Assembly (NCBI RefSeq): GCF_000195915.1
Contig: NC_002578.1
Span: 1,235,644 to 1,299,643, forward strand
Source of the DNA: Thermoplasma acidophilum DSM 1728
GTDB lineage: Archaea > Thermoplasmatota > Thermoplasmata > Thermoplasmatales > Thermoplasmataceae
Direction: 5' to 3'
Length of the DNA stretch: 64,000 nt
The notes beneath the pieces are model-generated. The model did no database searches, was not told where the DNA came from, and saw nothing but the letters and a program-made list of their open reading frames with translations. Shown here piece by piece: positions 27,078 through 36,126 of this stretch; the stretch's first letter is position 1; each line of letters begins with the position of its first letter. Both the position numbers and the translations under genes were made by a program.

Positions 27078-27584
27078 CTACTTCCTCAACACATTCCTGC
27101 TTATTATCCTATCAACAATGCTGTCCAGTATCCCTTCGAAACCTGTCCCATCCTTGCAGGAAACCATGTAGTAGGTCGAACCGAATTTGCTGCTGAGCTT
27201 TTCGAGATCCTCCTTCCATATCTGGGCTTCGTATTTCAGATCTGTCTTGTTCCCTATTATGTACACGTTGATCTTGTTCATTCCATATGCCCTTGCAATT
27301 ACCCTTTCTGCAAATTCGAGGCTTCTGTAGTCCGTGAGGTCTATCACGACGATCATGCCTGTTGCTGTCCCTATAACCCTCTCTGCGTCATCATCCGCCT
27401 CCTGAAATAGGATGTCAACGCTGTACCTGATTCCATCTATTTCACGGGTGACGGTCTTCTTGATCATGGCCCTCGGAATTCCCGGGGACATCTCTCCATA
27501 GACCATGTATGATATGAAGGATGACTTTCCTGATCCCTTTGAACCTATCACTAGGAACTTCCAAGCTAGTTTCTGAATGGGCAT
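27078..27584 (-). CDS. Ras-like small GTPase-fold protein, atypical
   Basis: 168 aa. P-loop GSKGSGKSS (residues 14-22), a hydrophobic strand MIVVIDLTD, the guanine-specificity motif NKTD (112-115) and a G5-like SCKD support a small GTPase fold. The usual G3 motif DxxG is missing: the equivalent region reads [12 protein letters not shown]. Activity may therefore be altered. Encoded directly before endA on the same strand, which raises the possibility of a link with tRNA processing. Archaeal small GTPases of this sort mostly have no known role. Confidence 0.75.
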
Positions 27585-27752
27585 TGGGCATCAATAGGTA
27601 CCTTTTAGTTATACTTTTTCCTATGAAGCCAATTCGGGCGGTGATGCGGGATCCATGATCGCTGACAGCAGAGCGCATGTAGAGATTGGAAAAATCCAAT
27701 CTGCTAAATAATGGCACTATAATTTTATATATTTACATGATATTTAATAGTC

Positions 27753-28961
27753 ATGGAATACAGATTTTCTGACATATTTCGGTACATAAAGCCCTCCGAG
27801 ATTAGATCGTTATTGAAATACACCTCCGATCCGGAACTCATTTCTTTCGGCGGCGGAATGCCAAATCCGGAATCATTTCCGATCAAAGAAATGAAGGAGA
27901 TACTGAACGATGTGATAGATAATTACGGTAAAAAGGCCCTCCAGTACGGGACGACCGAGGGCCTAGATCCGCTCAGGGACGAACTGGCCAAATACGTGGA
28001 GAAGACCGAGGGAATCAGGGCAAAGAGGGAGGAGATCATACTCACCACCGGATCGCAGCAGGCCCTTTACGCGATTGGAAAGATATTCACGAATCCAGGA
28101 GAAACAGTCATAACGGAGGGGCCAACCTATGTCGGCGCCATATCGGCCTTCAATTCCAACAAGGCTGAGATGATCGCGATAGATCTCGATGACAAGGGAA
28201 TGGACGTGGATGCTCTGGAGGAAAGGATAAGGAATTTTATGGCCAACGGAACGAAACCAAAGTTCATCTACGTCATACCGACATTCCAGAACCCTGCTGG
28301 CACCACGATGGTGCTTGACAGGAGAAAGCAGCTGCTCGAAATTTCAAAAAGGTATGAGATACCAATTGTGGAAGATAATCCGTACGGACAGTTGAGATAC
28401 GATGGGGATCCTGTTCCATCCATCAAGAGCATGGACGATGACGGAAATGTGATCTACCTGGGGACATTCTCAAAGGTCATGGCTCCGGGCCTGAGGCTTG
28501 GATACGTCATAGCGGACAGGCAGATAGTGGAGAAGATAAATCTGGTGAAGCAGGGCCTGGATCTTGCATCGGACTCCCTGTCTGAGTACATCGCATATGA
28601 ATACCTGAAGCGCGGAGACATATACAGGCAGATACCCAAGACGGTCAGCCTGTACAGGAAGAAGCGCGACCTGATGCTGAAATCGATAGCTGAGTATTTC
28701 CCTGAAGGGGTTAAATACACAAAGCCAAACGGCGGCATGTTCCTCTGGGTCTCTCTCGATGAGAAGATCGACACAACCAGGATGCTGGAGAGGGCTTTGA
28801 AGGCAAAGGTCGCGTACGTTAGCGGAGCTGCCTTCTATCCGCATGGCGAAAAGCACAACAGCATGAGACTGAACTTCACGTATTCTGACGATGACAAGAT
28901 CGTCGAGGGAATAAAACGCCTAGCATACGTGATAAATGAGGAGATGGAGGTCGTCGAGTAA
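27753..28961 (+). CDS. PLP-dependent aminotransferase, class I (LysN/2-aminoadipate type)
   Basis: 402 aa, fold type I. ISFGGGMPNPESFP, LQYGTTEGLDPLRDELA, TTGSQQALYAIGKIF, PTFQNPAGTTM, VEDNPYGQLRY and GTFSKVMAPGLRLGYV (PLP Lys241) match the LysN / 2-aminoadipate aminotransferase group with wide substrate range in archaea. Likely substrates are 2-aminoadipate, branched or aromatic amino acids. A TATA-like TTTTATATATTT box lies about 25 nt before ATG 27753. Single gene; exact substrate not visible. Confidence 0.88.
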   Translation: MEYRFSDIFRYIKPSEIRSLLKYTSDPELISFGGGMPNPESFPIKEMKEILNDVIDNYGKKALQYGTTEGLDPLRDELAKYVEKTEGIRAKREEIILTTGSQQALYAIGKIFTNPGETVITEGPTYVGAISAFNSNKAEMIAIDLDDKGMDVDALEERIRNFMANGTKPKFIYVIPTFQNPAGTTMVLDRRKQLLEISKRYEIPIVEDNPYGQLRYDGDPVPSIKSMDDDGNVIYLGTFSKVMAPGLRLGYVIADRQIVEKINLVKQGLDLASDSLSEYIAYEYLKRGDIYRQIPKTVSLYRKKRDLMLKSIAEYFPEGVKYTKPNGGMFLWVSLDEKIDTTRMLERALKAKVAYVSGAAFYPHGEKHNSMRLNFTYSDDDKIVEGIKRLAYVINEEMEVVE

Positions 28962-29027
28962 CCTCCATTTTATTGATTTTGCCGCTTAAAGCCAAATATA
29001 TTTTATTCTTCATGCCATAACGTCTGG

Positions 29028-30014
29028 ATGATAACCGTTGTAGGGGGGACATTTTCAAAGCTTCACAAGGGGCATAAGGCGCTGCTCAACACGGCCATTG
29101 ATACAGGAAATGAGGTTGTTATCGGCCTTACAAGCGACGAATACGTAAAAAAGAACAAGGTTTATCCGGCCATACCCTACAGTGTGCGGTACAGAACTCT
29201 GTACAACTACATGATAAAGCGCACGAACAAGTTCCGGATAAGGCAGATAGATGACAGGAATGGAAATGCCCCCTATGAGAAGGACTACGAGGTGATAGTG
29301 GTATCCCCTGAAACGTATCCCAGGTCGTTGAAGATCAATGAGATCAGGATCAGCAATGGCCTACCGCCACTGAAGATCATCAGGGTTCCTTACGTCCTCG
29401 CACAGGATCTATTTCCAATAAGTTCAACGCGGATAATAAATGGAGAGATAGACACTAATGGCAAGAGAATCACCCCACTCAAGGTCGGCATATCCACCAG
29501 AAATGAGGCAAAGATACAGGCTGTCGAGAAATTTGTAAGGAGGCTTGTGAAGAATTACCAGATTGTGAAAAACGAGAACTACAATCTGAAGACACAGCAG
29601 CCATTTGGGGAGGAGACAATGGAGCTGGCAACCCAGCGTGCCATGGAAGCCCTTAAGGACAATGACTACTCCGTTGGTATCGAATCCGGAATAATATACG
29701 AAAGCTTTTCCAAAAAGTATTACGACGTGCACTACTGCGTCGTCATAGATAGATTCGGCAATGTGACCAGAGGGATGAGCAGCGGCTTTGAGATACCGGA
29801 TCACATAGTGGATCGCATGAAGCGCGATCGCACTTTCTCCGAAGCATACTCTGGATATCTCAACGTTCAGGAGATAGATCAGTCCGAGGGCATAATCGGG
29901 AAGATATCTGAGGGAAAGTTGAGGAGGATCGACCTCATAGAGGAATCTATCCGGAATGCGTTCATCCTCAGGCTGGATCCTGACTTTTACGATTCCACGT
30001 ACACACCACCTTAG
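29028..30014 (+). CDS. coaD: Fusion: phosphopantetheine adenylyltransferase (CoaD) plus DUF84 inosine/xanthosine triphosphatase
   Basis: 328 aa with two domains. Residues 1-150 are an archaeal-type nucleotidyltransferase: VGGTFSKLHKGHKALL with the HxGH-like HKGH, and ISSTRIINGEID. This makes dephospho-CoA from 4'-phosphopantetheine. Residues about 160-328 are a DUF84/YjjX domain beginning VGISTRNEAKIQAVEKFV, with VGIESGIIY and the GIIGKISEGKLRR stretch. It should hydrolyse non-canonical purine NTPs (ITP/XTP). The two activities have no obvious metabolic link except nucleotide handling. The frame is continuous, so this is a real fusion in the sequence. Confidence 0.87.
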   Translation: MITVVGGTFSKLHKGHKALLNTAIDTGNEVVIGLTSDEYVKKNKVYPAIPYSVRYRTLYNYMIKRTNKFRIRQIDDRNGNAPYEKDYEVIVVSPETYPRSLKINEIRISNGLPPLKIIRVPYVLAQDLFPISSTRIINGEIDTNGKRITPLKVGISTRNEAKIQAVEKFVRRLVKNYQIVKNENYNLKTQQPFGEETMELATQRAMEALKDNDYSVGIESGIIYESFSKKYYDVHYCVVIDRFGNVTRGMSSGFEIPDHIVDRMKRDRTFSEAYSGYLNVQEIDQSEGIIGKISEGKLRRIDLIEESIRNAFILRLDPDFYDSTYTPP

Positions 30015-30049
30015 CACCTGATCGCAATACCTGCATGCATACGTTCAGG

Positions 30050-30982
30050 TCAGTGGATATTGCTTCTCCCCTGCGATTTTCTGGACATGATTCCGAGAAA
30101 CAGTACAAGGAGCGACATGACCAGTATTGCAAGGAGCATGTAGAAGATATCGCTGAAGCCAGTTGGCTCAGACACGATTATAATGCCCGGTATTAGGCTC
30201 ATCTTGTAAACAGTGCTCCCGGTGAAGATGCCCATGCTGACCACCTTCCTCCCACCCCTGAGCGAAACGAGTATCATTATTATCTCCGGAAATGATGACA
30301 CCATGCCAATACCGTACGCACTGAGATCGACCAGGTTTATTCCGGTGTAGGAAGCGATGCCTATGGTGCTCCTGACAAGGGTATCGGATGACAGGAATAT
30401 GAGAAAGAAGCTTACGATCAATACGATATTAGAATATTCCTGCGGCCCGTATCCTGCTTCCTTACTCCCTCCGGCCTTGATCACCAGGTATACAACGAAT
30501 GGCACGAATAACGCGATGCTGTAAAACCAGGGTATGTGCACGAAGATCTCGGCAAATACCATCGAGAGGATGGTGAGCACCAGGATTACTATCATGTCCA
30601 GGGTGAATTCTCCGGCAACTTCCAGATAGCTTACCGCGACGATAACCGTGAAGAATGCCATCGTTATGAGATTCGAACCCTCCACAGCGCCTATGCCTAT
30701 TTCCGGGTGACGGAATATGAGCGAAGATGCGGAAAGCGCTATCTCATCCAGAACGGAGGCAAATCCAACGAATATGGTTCCGGCATACATATCCCCGATG
30801 CCCCTGGAACGGAACATGGGCACCGCATTGTCAAAGAACGCGTCGCTGGAGAAAACAAGGATGATCAGCGATGCGATAAAAAATAACAGAAGATATATTA
30901 TGGAACTGGCGGCTGATAAAAACATCAGCACCGATAATACCGCCAGAACTGATAGTATTTCAATGGAGTGCGGCTTCCTCAA
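30050..30982 (-). CDS. Sodium/calcium exchanger-family (CaCA) membrane protein
   Basis: 310 aa, about ten to eleven membrane segments, with two alpha-repeat-like regions: GTIFVGFASVLDEIALSASS near residue 68 ending in EGSNLI, and GIGMVSSFPEIIMILVSLRG near 232 ending in GSTVYK. These match the inverted repeats of Ca2+/cation antiporters, with acidic residues at the ion site (Asp/Glu, Glu). The start TTG 30982 overlaps the end of speD by 23 nt, suggesting coupling. The transported ion is not certain. Confidence 0.75.
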   Translation of the reverse strand: MRKPHSIEILSVLAVLSVLMFLSAASSIIYLLLFFIASLIILVFSSDAFFDNAVPMFRSRGIGDMYAGTIFVGFASVLDEIALSASSLIFRHPEIGIGAVEGSNLITMAFFTVIVAVSYLEVAGEFTLDMIVILVLTILSMVFAEIFVHIPWFYSIALFVPFVVYLVIKAGGSKEAGYGPQEYSNIVLIVSFFLIFLSSDTLVRSTIGIASYTGINLVDLSAYGIGMVSSFPEIIMILVSLRGGRKVVSMGIFTGSTVYKMSLIPGIIIVSEPTGFSDIFYMLLAILVMSLLVLFLGIMSRKSQGRSNIH

Positions 30983-31355
30983 TCTGGTTCTCTCCCGCCT
31001 CCTCTATCATGTCCCCGCGTACGATTTTTCTGGTGGATATTGACGTGGGCCGAAGCTTGTCAACAAGGTATGCGAAGGCATCGTCGGCGGTCTTCGGGTC
31101 TCCGCATGTATAAATATCCAGAGTGACGAGCCCGTACTCCGGCCAGGTGTGGAACGACAGGTGCGATTCGGCAAGAAGCACTATGCCACTGGCACCCTTT
31201 GGCCGGAACTGGTAATAGTCAGACGATATCTTAGTTAACCGGCCGTACTCTACAGCGCCCTCTATGATAGGATACATGCGTTCTGTAGTAGCTATCAGTT
31301 CTGAATCCACCCCGTAGAAATCTGCAATGATATGAATTCCTACTCCCACTTCCAT
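30960..31355 (-). CDS. speD: S-adenosylmethionine decarboxylase proenzyme
   Basis: 131 aa. The self-cleavage site lies in ESHLSFHTWPE: cleavage before Ser64 would leave the pyruvoyl group. DIYTCGD (Cys proton donor about residue 83) completes the class 1B archaeal/bacterial type. It supplies decarboxylated SAM for spermidine-type polyamines. An A/T-rich region with TATA-like motifs lies upstream (31380-31540). Downstream, a cation exchanger gene overlaps it. Confidence 0.92.
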   Translation of the reverse strand: MEVGVGIHIIADFYGVDSELIATTERMYPIIEGAVEYGRLTKISSDYYQFRPKGASGIVLLAESHLSFHTWPEYGLVTLDIYTCGDPKTADDAFAYLVDKLRPTSISTRKIVRGDMIEEAGENQIEEAALH

Positions 31356-31541
31356 CGTCCTCCATACAGGTTTTCACCCCTTAGGTTAAAGAAAGAATTA
31401 ATATGTTGTATTTAAATATTTTACATAGCCTAAGCATATGTATAAAATTTATGAATAGTTATTATTTTAGCAAATCCATTGCCAGTTATTCATAATTTAT
31501 TTAAGATAATATTAAAATTATAATATCTGACTTCAAAATAT

Positions 31542-32300
31542 TCATGAAAGGTCTGTTATGTTCGCTTTCACTGGATTATAACGGTTTTCCAGCTGTGGTA
31601 TCTCGGCCATGGAATAGTGAAGTCGCCTTCTTGAAGTGACAAGAACCACGTTCTGCCCTCGAACGCTGGCTTCAAATGCGGCCTGCAGAGCTGAGTATTC
31701 TATATCTGGTTCTATCCCTATGTTTTTCAGGGCCACGTAGCCCGCCTCGCCCATGGCTGCGAAGAGTGCGGGGCTCAGATCCGCTGCAGCCTTTTTCAGT
31801 CTCTCACTGATTCCGCCATCTATGGAATCAGGAATGACGATTATAGAGAGCTTTCCGAAATTTACATCGATAAGCCCGGATAGGTTGGTTATGCCGACCA
31901 GGCCTCCGGCCTGTGAGTCATTCACAGCCCTGCCTGTTGCACCTCCACCAGACAGGAACGCATAAAGATAACCGCCCTTCATCCTGAGGTGTACTGTTGA
32001 ACCTGCGGTGATATCCTCCGCAGCTATGGCCTCCCACACCATAAGGCTATCCAGATCCAGTATGTTGGATGTTATGAACTCGCGCATATCTGATAGCTGC
32101 CTGTAGAGGAAATCAAAACCCTTCTTCGTTATCCTGTTCTCTTCATCTATGAGTCCGTCCCTGCGCAGGTTCTTCATGTGATAGATCACGCCCTGAAGGG
32201 TTATGTCCATCTCCCTCGCTATCTCCGATGGCTTCTTCTTCCCGTGGTATATGTTGAGCAGGACGATTATCTGGTTGATCTGATCGGGTTTTGGTAGCAT
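31542..32300 (-). CDS. Archaeal HTH regulator, COG1497-like
   Basis: 252 aa. A winged helix at the N-terminus (KPSEIAREMDITLQGVIYHM, then NLRRDGLIDEENRITKKGF) is followed by a C-terminal domain of about 170 residues with VWEAIAAEDITAGSTVHLRM and an SGGGATGRAVNDSQAGGLVG glycine-rich loop. This resembles the COG1497 family of predicted archaeal regulators. The C-terminal domain may bind a small ligand; none is known to me. Start ATG 32300. Confidence 0.72.
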   Translation of the reverse strand: MLPKPDQINQIIVLLNIYHGKKKPSEIAREMDITLQGVIYHMKNLRRDGLIDEENRITKKGFDFLYRQLSDMREFITSNILDLDSLMVWEAIAAEDITAGSTVHLRMKGGYLYAFLSGGGATGRAVNDSQAGGLVGITNLSGLIDVNFGKLSIIVIPDSIDGGISERLKKAAADLSPALFAAMGEAGYVALKNIGIEPDIEYSALQAAFEASVRGQNVVLVTSRRRLHYSMAEIPQLENRYNPVKANITDLS

Positions 32301-32375
32301 ATTGTCTAATATATAAATGAAATTAATAATTTTTTGCTATTTCAACGATACCGCTCCTTCTATCACGATGACGCC

Positions 32376-33236
32376 CTACATTCTGATAGGGAAAACTATG
32401 CCCAGTATCAGCGAAATGAGGTACAGGAACCCGATAAACGAATTTGCATTGAAGAAGGATCTTCTAACCGTTTCTGGCTTCGATGGGTCCAGTATCACAT
32501 GCTGGTATACCACCAGGAAGCTTATGACAATCATCGCGGCAAGGTACCAGTACGTCCTGACGTATAACATTACGGCCCAGAATGATATGAGCGTTACAGC
32601 ATGGAAGATGATCGATATCTGCAATCCGCGTTTGAGCCCGTACCTGACCATCAGCGTTTTGAGGCCGTTGATCCTGTCATATTCTATGTCCGGTATGACA
32701 TATATGACATCGAACCCCGCTATCCAGAACGAGGACCCGATGAATATGAGATAGATCGTCAGTTCCCTTGGAAACGCAGGTATTACCGCCAGATAGCCCG
32801 CCAATACGCCAACACCTATCGTTGACCCCATGTATACGTGCCGCCATGGAGTTATCCTCTTAAGGAGCGGGTCGGTCAGGAACAGGAATATGACCACGGG
32901 CGAGAGGATAAACACGAGGCGGTTCAGGAAATACGTTGCCATCTCGAACAGAGCAATGAAGAAAATGGTCATGGCAATGGCCTCCCTCTTGGATATCCTG
33001 CCGGATACAAGTGCCCAATCCTTCTTTCTAGGATTTATGACATCGTAACGCAGGCCCTCTATCCTGTTTATGGACATGGCCGAGGCCCTGGCGGAGACGG
33101 CGGCTATGAGGATCAGCAGTATCTTGATCGGATAGATGTACCGGCCAGCGGCAAGAACATACCCTGTGAATATGAAGGGCAGATCAAATACGGTATGTTC
33201 AAGCTTTATGTAATCGACGATGTCCCTGAAGTTCAT
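32376..33236 (-). CDS. ubiA: UbiA-family prenyltransferase
   Basis: About 286 aa with eight to nine membrane segments. The first Mg-diphosphate motif region is INRIEGLRYDVINPR (N-x4-5-D type, about residue 60) and the second VIYVIPDIEYDRINGLKTL (about 185). The protein attaches an isoprenoid tail to an aromatic acid. Next to a UbiD-type decarboxylase it fits menaquinone/thermoplasmaquinone synthesis, probably through the futalosine route. AGGTG about 9 nt before ATG 33236 favours that start over GTG 33248. Confidence 0.85.
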   Translation of the reverse strand: MNFRDIVDYIKLEHTVFDLPFIFTGYVLAAGRYIYPIKILLILIAAVSARASAMSINRIEGLRYDVINPRKKDWALVSGRISKREAIAMTIFFIALFEMATYFLNRLVFILSPVVIFLFLTDPLLKRITPWRHVYMGSTIGVGVLAGYLAVIPAFPRELTIYLIFIGSSFWIAGFDVIYVIPDIEYDRINGLKTLMVRYGLKRGLQISIIFHAVTLISFWAVMLYVRTYWYLAAMIVISFLVVYQHVILDPSKPETVRRSFFNANSFIGFLYLISLILGIVFPIRM

Positions 33237-33272
33237 AGATATGCACACCTTACACGAAATTTCGGTATATCT

Positions 33273-34718
33273 TCACTGAGTCATTCCGTTCTTCTTCATC
33301 AGATCTCTCACACGGTTCGTTACATCCTCCGGCATTTCAAGGACGTCCGGCCAGCGTCTCTGGTATCCCTCATCCGGTCTCTTCTTCGTGGCGTCTATGC
33401 CCATCTTCGATCCGTAATTGAATATGGGCGATGCATGGTCGAGGCTGTCCGTAACAGTTCCGGGTATTATTATGACGTCCCTGTCCGGATCTATCCTCGT
33501 GGTCATGGCCCATATGACCTCCTTCCTGTTGTGCACGTTTATATCGTCGTCCACAACCACTATGATCTTGGAGAACATCATCTGCCCCATGCCCCAGAGT
33601 CCGAACATGACCTTCTTTGCGTGCCCAGGATACCTCTTCTTGATGGAAACGATGACCATGTTGTGGAAAACTGCCTCCTCCATTGTGTTTATGTCAACGA
33701 CCTCCGGCATGACCATCTGTATCAGCGGCAGGAACATCCTCTCTATCGTCTTTCCCATTATGACGTCTTCATGCCATAGTTTCCCGACTATTGTCGTCGG
33801 GTATATTCTGTCCCTGCGTTCAATGATCTTCTTTATGTGAAAGACCGGAAACTGCTCCTCAAGTGAGTAATAGCCGGTATGATCTCCAAACGGCCCTTCT
33901 ATCCTTGTCTCGGCCGGATCTATGTAACCTTCCAGCACTATCTCAAAGTTTCTCGGATATTCCAGATTCACGGTTTTTCCCTTCACAAGATCGAAACGCT
34001 TCTTGGAGACGAGGCCACGGAACATGAATTCGTCTATGCCGTTTGGAAGCGGTGCCACAGCGGAAAAAATTGTGAGAGGATCGGATCCTATGACAACAGC
34101 TACGTCCATGACCTCATGCTTCTGCGCCTCCTTCTGGAAATTTTCTGATCCGCCCTTATGGATGTGCCAGTGCATACCTGTTGTCTCGCTGTCGTAGACC
34201 TGCATCCTGTACATGCCCATGTTTCTTGTTCCGGTTTCCGGATCCTTCGTTATAACCAGGGGCAGCGTTATGAATTTTCCACCGTCCTGGGGCCAGGTCT
34301 TGCATATGGGGTATCTGAACAGATCGACCCTGTCAAGCTCATCGTAGTTGGATGGAAGGCTGCCTGCTATCTTCGGTCTCAGCCCTCCGAGTTCTCTCAT
34401 CATCTCTATACCCTTCCCTATGAAGCTCTCGCTGTCTCCAGGCGGCTGCGCTATCTCAACTATCCTGCGACCTATCTGGTATGGATCATCACCTAGCACC
34501 GTCTTCATCTTCTCATATGTAGAGAACAGGTTGCCTACAGCCGGAACCTCACTTCCCTTAACCCTGTTGAACTGAATCGTGCGTCCCCGGCCTATCCGCT
34601 CCTCCTCGCTGAGAATGTATGTGAGTTCCAGATCGGGATCTACCTGGTCGTTCACCGTTATGAGATCGTTTTTCCTGGCGAGAAAATCGAGATACTCATG
34701 CAGATCATCGAACAACAT
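33273..34718 (-). CDS. ubiD: UbiD-family prenylated-FMN decarboxylase
   Basis: 481 aa, full length for UbiD. Conserved stretches include GMYRMQVYDSETTGMHWHIH (prFMN/Mn region), EGPFGDHTGYYS, DVAVVIGSDPLT and the late region HASPIFNYGSKMGIDATKK. UbiD enzymes decarboxylate aromatic or alpha,beta-unsaturated acids with prFMN supplied by a UbiX flavin prenyltransferase. Ends 37 nt before ubiA starts, same operon. Likely step: decarboxylation in quinone synthesis. Confidence 0.9.
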   Translation of the reverse strand: MLFDDLHEYLDFLARKNDLITVNDQVDPDLELTYILSEEERIGRGRTIQFNRVKGSEVPAVGNLFSTYEKMKTVLGDDPYQIGRRIVEIAQPPGDSESFIGKGIEMMRELGGLRPKIAGSLPSNYDELDRVDLFRYPICKTWPQDGGKFITLPLVITKDPETGTRNMGMYRMQVYDSETTGMHWHIHKGGSENFQKEAQKHEVMDVAVVIGSDPLTIFSAVAPLPNGIDEFMFRGLVSKKRFDLVKGKTVNLEYPRNFEIVLEGYIDPAETRIEGPFGDHTGYYSLEEQFPVFHIKKIIERRDRIYPTTIVGKLWHEDVIMGKTIERMFLPLIQMVMPEVVDINTMEEAVFHNMVIVSIKKRYPGHAKKVMFGLWGMGQMMFSKIIVVVDDDINVHNRKEVIWAMTTRIDPDRDVIIIPGTVTDSLDHASPIFNYGSKMGIDATKKRPDEGYQRRWPDVLEMPEDVTNRVRDLMKKNGMTQ

Positions 34719-34794
34719 AACAGCTTATGCCAACTTACATTAAGAAATTTAGCGATCCTTCAAAGGCAAAGATGCCTTAAAAATTGTTCTGAAC

Positions 34795-36126
34795 TCATGC
34801 AATCAGAAGATTCTCAGCAACGCGAGGGTTGGAGAGAAAGTGTATGTGGGCGTATGTTGCCGTAACACTGCCACTTGAAAAACCGTCTTCAAACGATGAT
34901 GACCTGCTTTTCAGCACGAAGGGGTGATCGTAGGGCCCATCGAACCTTATTCTGGACTTGTGGAATTCGTGACCCCTCGCAGTTTCACCTGCCCTCAGGA
35001 TGCTGGTATCTCTCTTTGCGCTTATTTCTCTGTAGCCTATGACCAGGCTTGCATCCATATAAACCGATGCCGGAATAATGCCAACACCACCATAGATATG
35101 ACCGTCCGTGCTCTCGAGCGATCTGCAGAGAAACATGTAACCGCCGCATTCAGCGTAAACTCCTGTTCCGATGCTGGCAGCGTGCCTTATTGCCTCAATG
35201 GTATCGGTCGCAGATTGTAGTTTCCCGGCAAAGACCTCAGGATAGCCACCACCCAGGTATATAAGATCGCTGTCAGCATCCGGCACCTCATTCCCCATGG
35301 GCGAGAAATACCTGATCGATGCCCCCATCCTCTTCAGCATCCTCAGATTTTCCTCGTAATAGAAATCGAAGGCGCTGTCCATGGCAACGGACACCTTGAA
35401 TGTGCCCAGGCGCTCTATCTCTGGAGAATACAAAGTTTCAAGCTTATCTGCCGATCTTGCTATATCTATGATCTGATGCATATCGATAACTGTGCTTGAA
35501 TCGATTGCACCAAATATCTCTCTTATCTCATCGATCTCGTATGCCTGTACGAGCCCAAGATGCCTACTTTCAAGTACAGCCTTCTCGTTCCTTATCATGT
35601 ATCCCAGCACCGGCACGCCTGTTTTTTCCTCAACAGCATCCCTGATCAAGCGGTAGTGCGATTCACCGGAAACCCTTGTGACGATTACACCACGCAGCAG
35701 TTCTCCAGCGTATGCCTTGATGCCAGAAACTATGGCAGCAGCGGTTGCCGATATTCCGTAACCGTCGATGACCAGCACTATCGGGGTCCCGGTTCTCCGT
35801 GCCAGGTCATAGGTACTGCCTGTGAAATCTGAACCGGCACCATCGAACAGACCCATGACCCCTTCGATCACCGAGATGTCAAATTCCCGCGATCCCTCGA
35901 TCAGAAGATACCTTATCTGATCGTCATTCATCATCCACAGATCCAGATTCTCGCTTGGAACACCAGAGGCAAGCCTGTGGAACTGTGGATCTATGTAGTC
36001 AGGGCCAATCTTGTATGGTTTGACCTTCATCTGATTGGCTAAAAGCTTCAGTATAATTGAAATTGTAATGGTTGTCTTCCCGGCCCCGCTCTCAGTGCCG
36101 GCCACGATCAACCTAGGGACTTTCAT
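34795..36126 (-). CDS. cbiA: Cobyrinic acid a,c-diamide synthase
   Basis: 443 aa. The ATP-binding N-terminus (LIVAGTESGAGKTTITISII), YKIGPDYIDPQFH, VIEGVMGLFDG, and a C-terminal triad-type glutamine amidotransferase domain with YLGGGYPE and the nucleophile Cys in YAECGGYMFLC. It amidates cobyrinate with glutamine in cobalamin synthesis. ATG 36124-36126 overlaps the stop of the upstream PAC2 gene (ATGA). The frame is open further upstream to 36327, but that part lies inside the PAC2 gene and is not conserved. Confidence 0.92.
   Translation of the reverse strand: MKVPRLIVAGTESGAGKTTITISIILKLLANQMKVKPYKIGPDYIDPQFHRLASGVPSENLDLWMMNDDQIRYLLIEGSREFDISVIEGVMGLFDGAGSDFTGSTYDLARRTGTPIVLVIDGYGISATAAAIVSGIKAYAGELLRGVIVTRVSGESHYRLIRDAVEEKTGVPVLGYMIRNEKAVLESRHLGLVQAYEIDEIREIFGAIDSSTVIDMHQIIDIARSADKLETLYSPEIERLGTFKVSVAMDSAFDFYYEENLRMLKRMGASIRYFSPMGNEVPDADSDLIYLGGGYPEVFAGKLQSATDTIEAIRHAASIGTGVYAECGGYMFLCRSLESTDGHIYGGVGIIPASVYMDASLVIGYREISAKRDTSILRAGETARGHEFHKSRIRFDGPYDHPFVLKSRSSSFEDGFSSGSVTATYAHIHFLSNPRVAENLLIA

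Noticed and set aside
32838-33779. 313-codon plus-strand open frame
   Set aside because: Shadow of the ubiA-ubiD operon.
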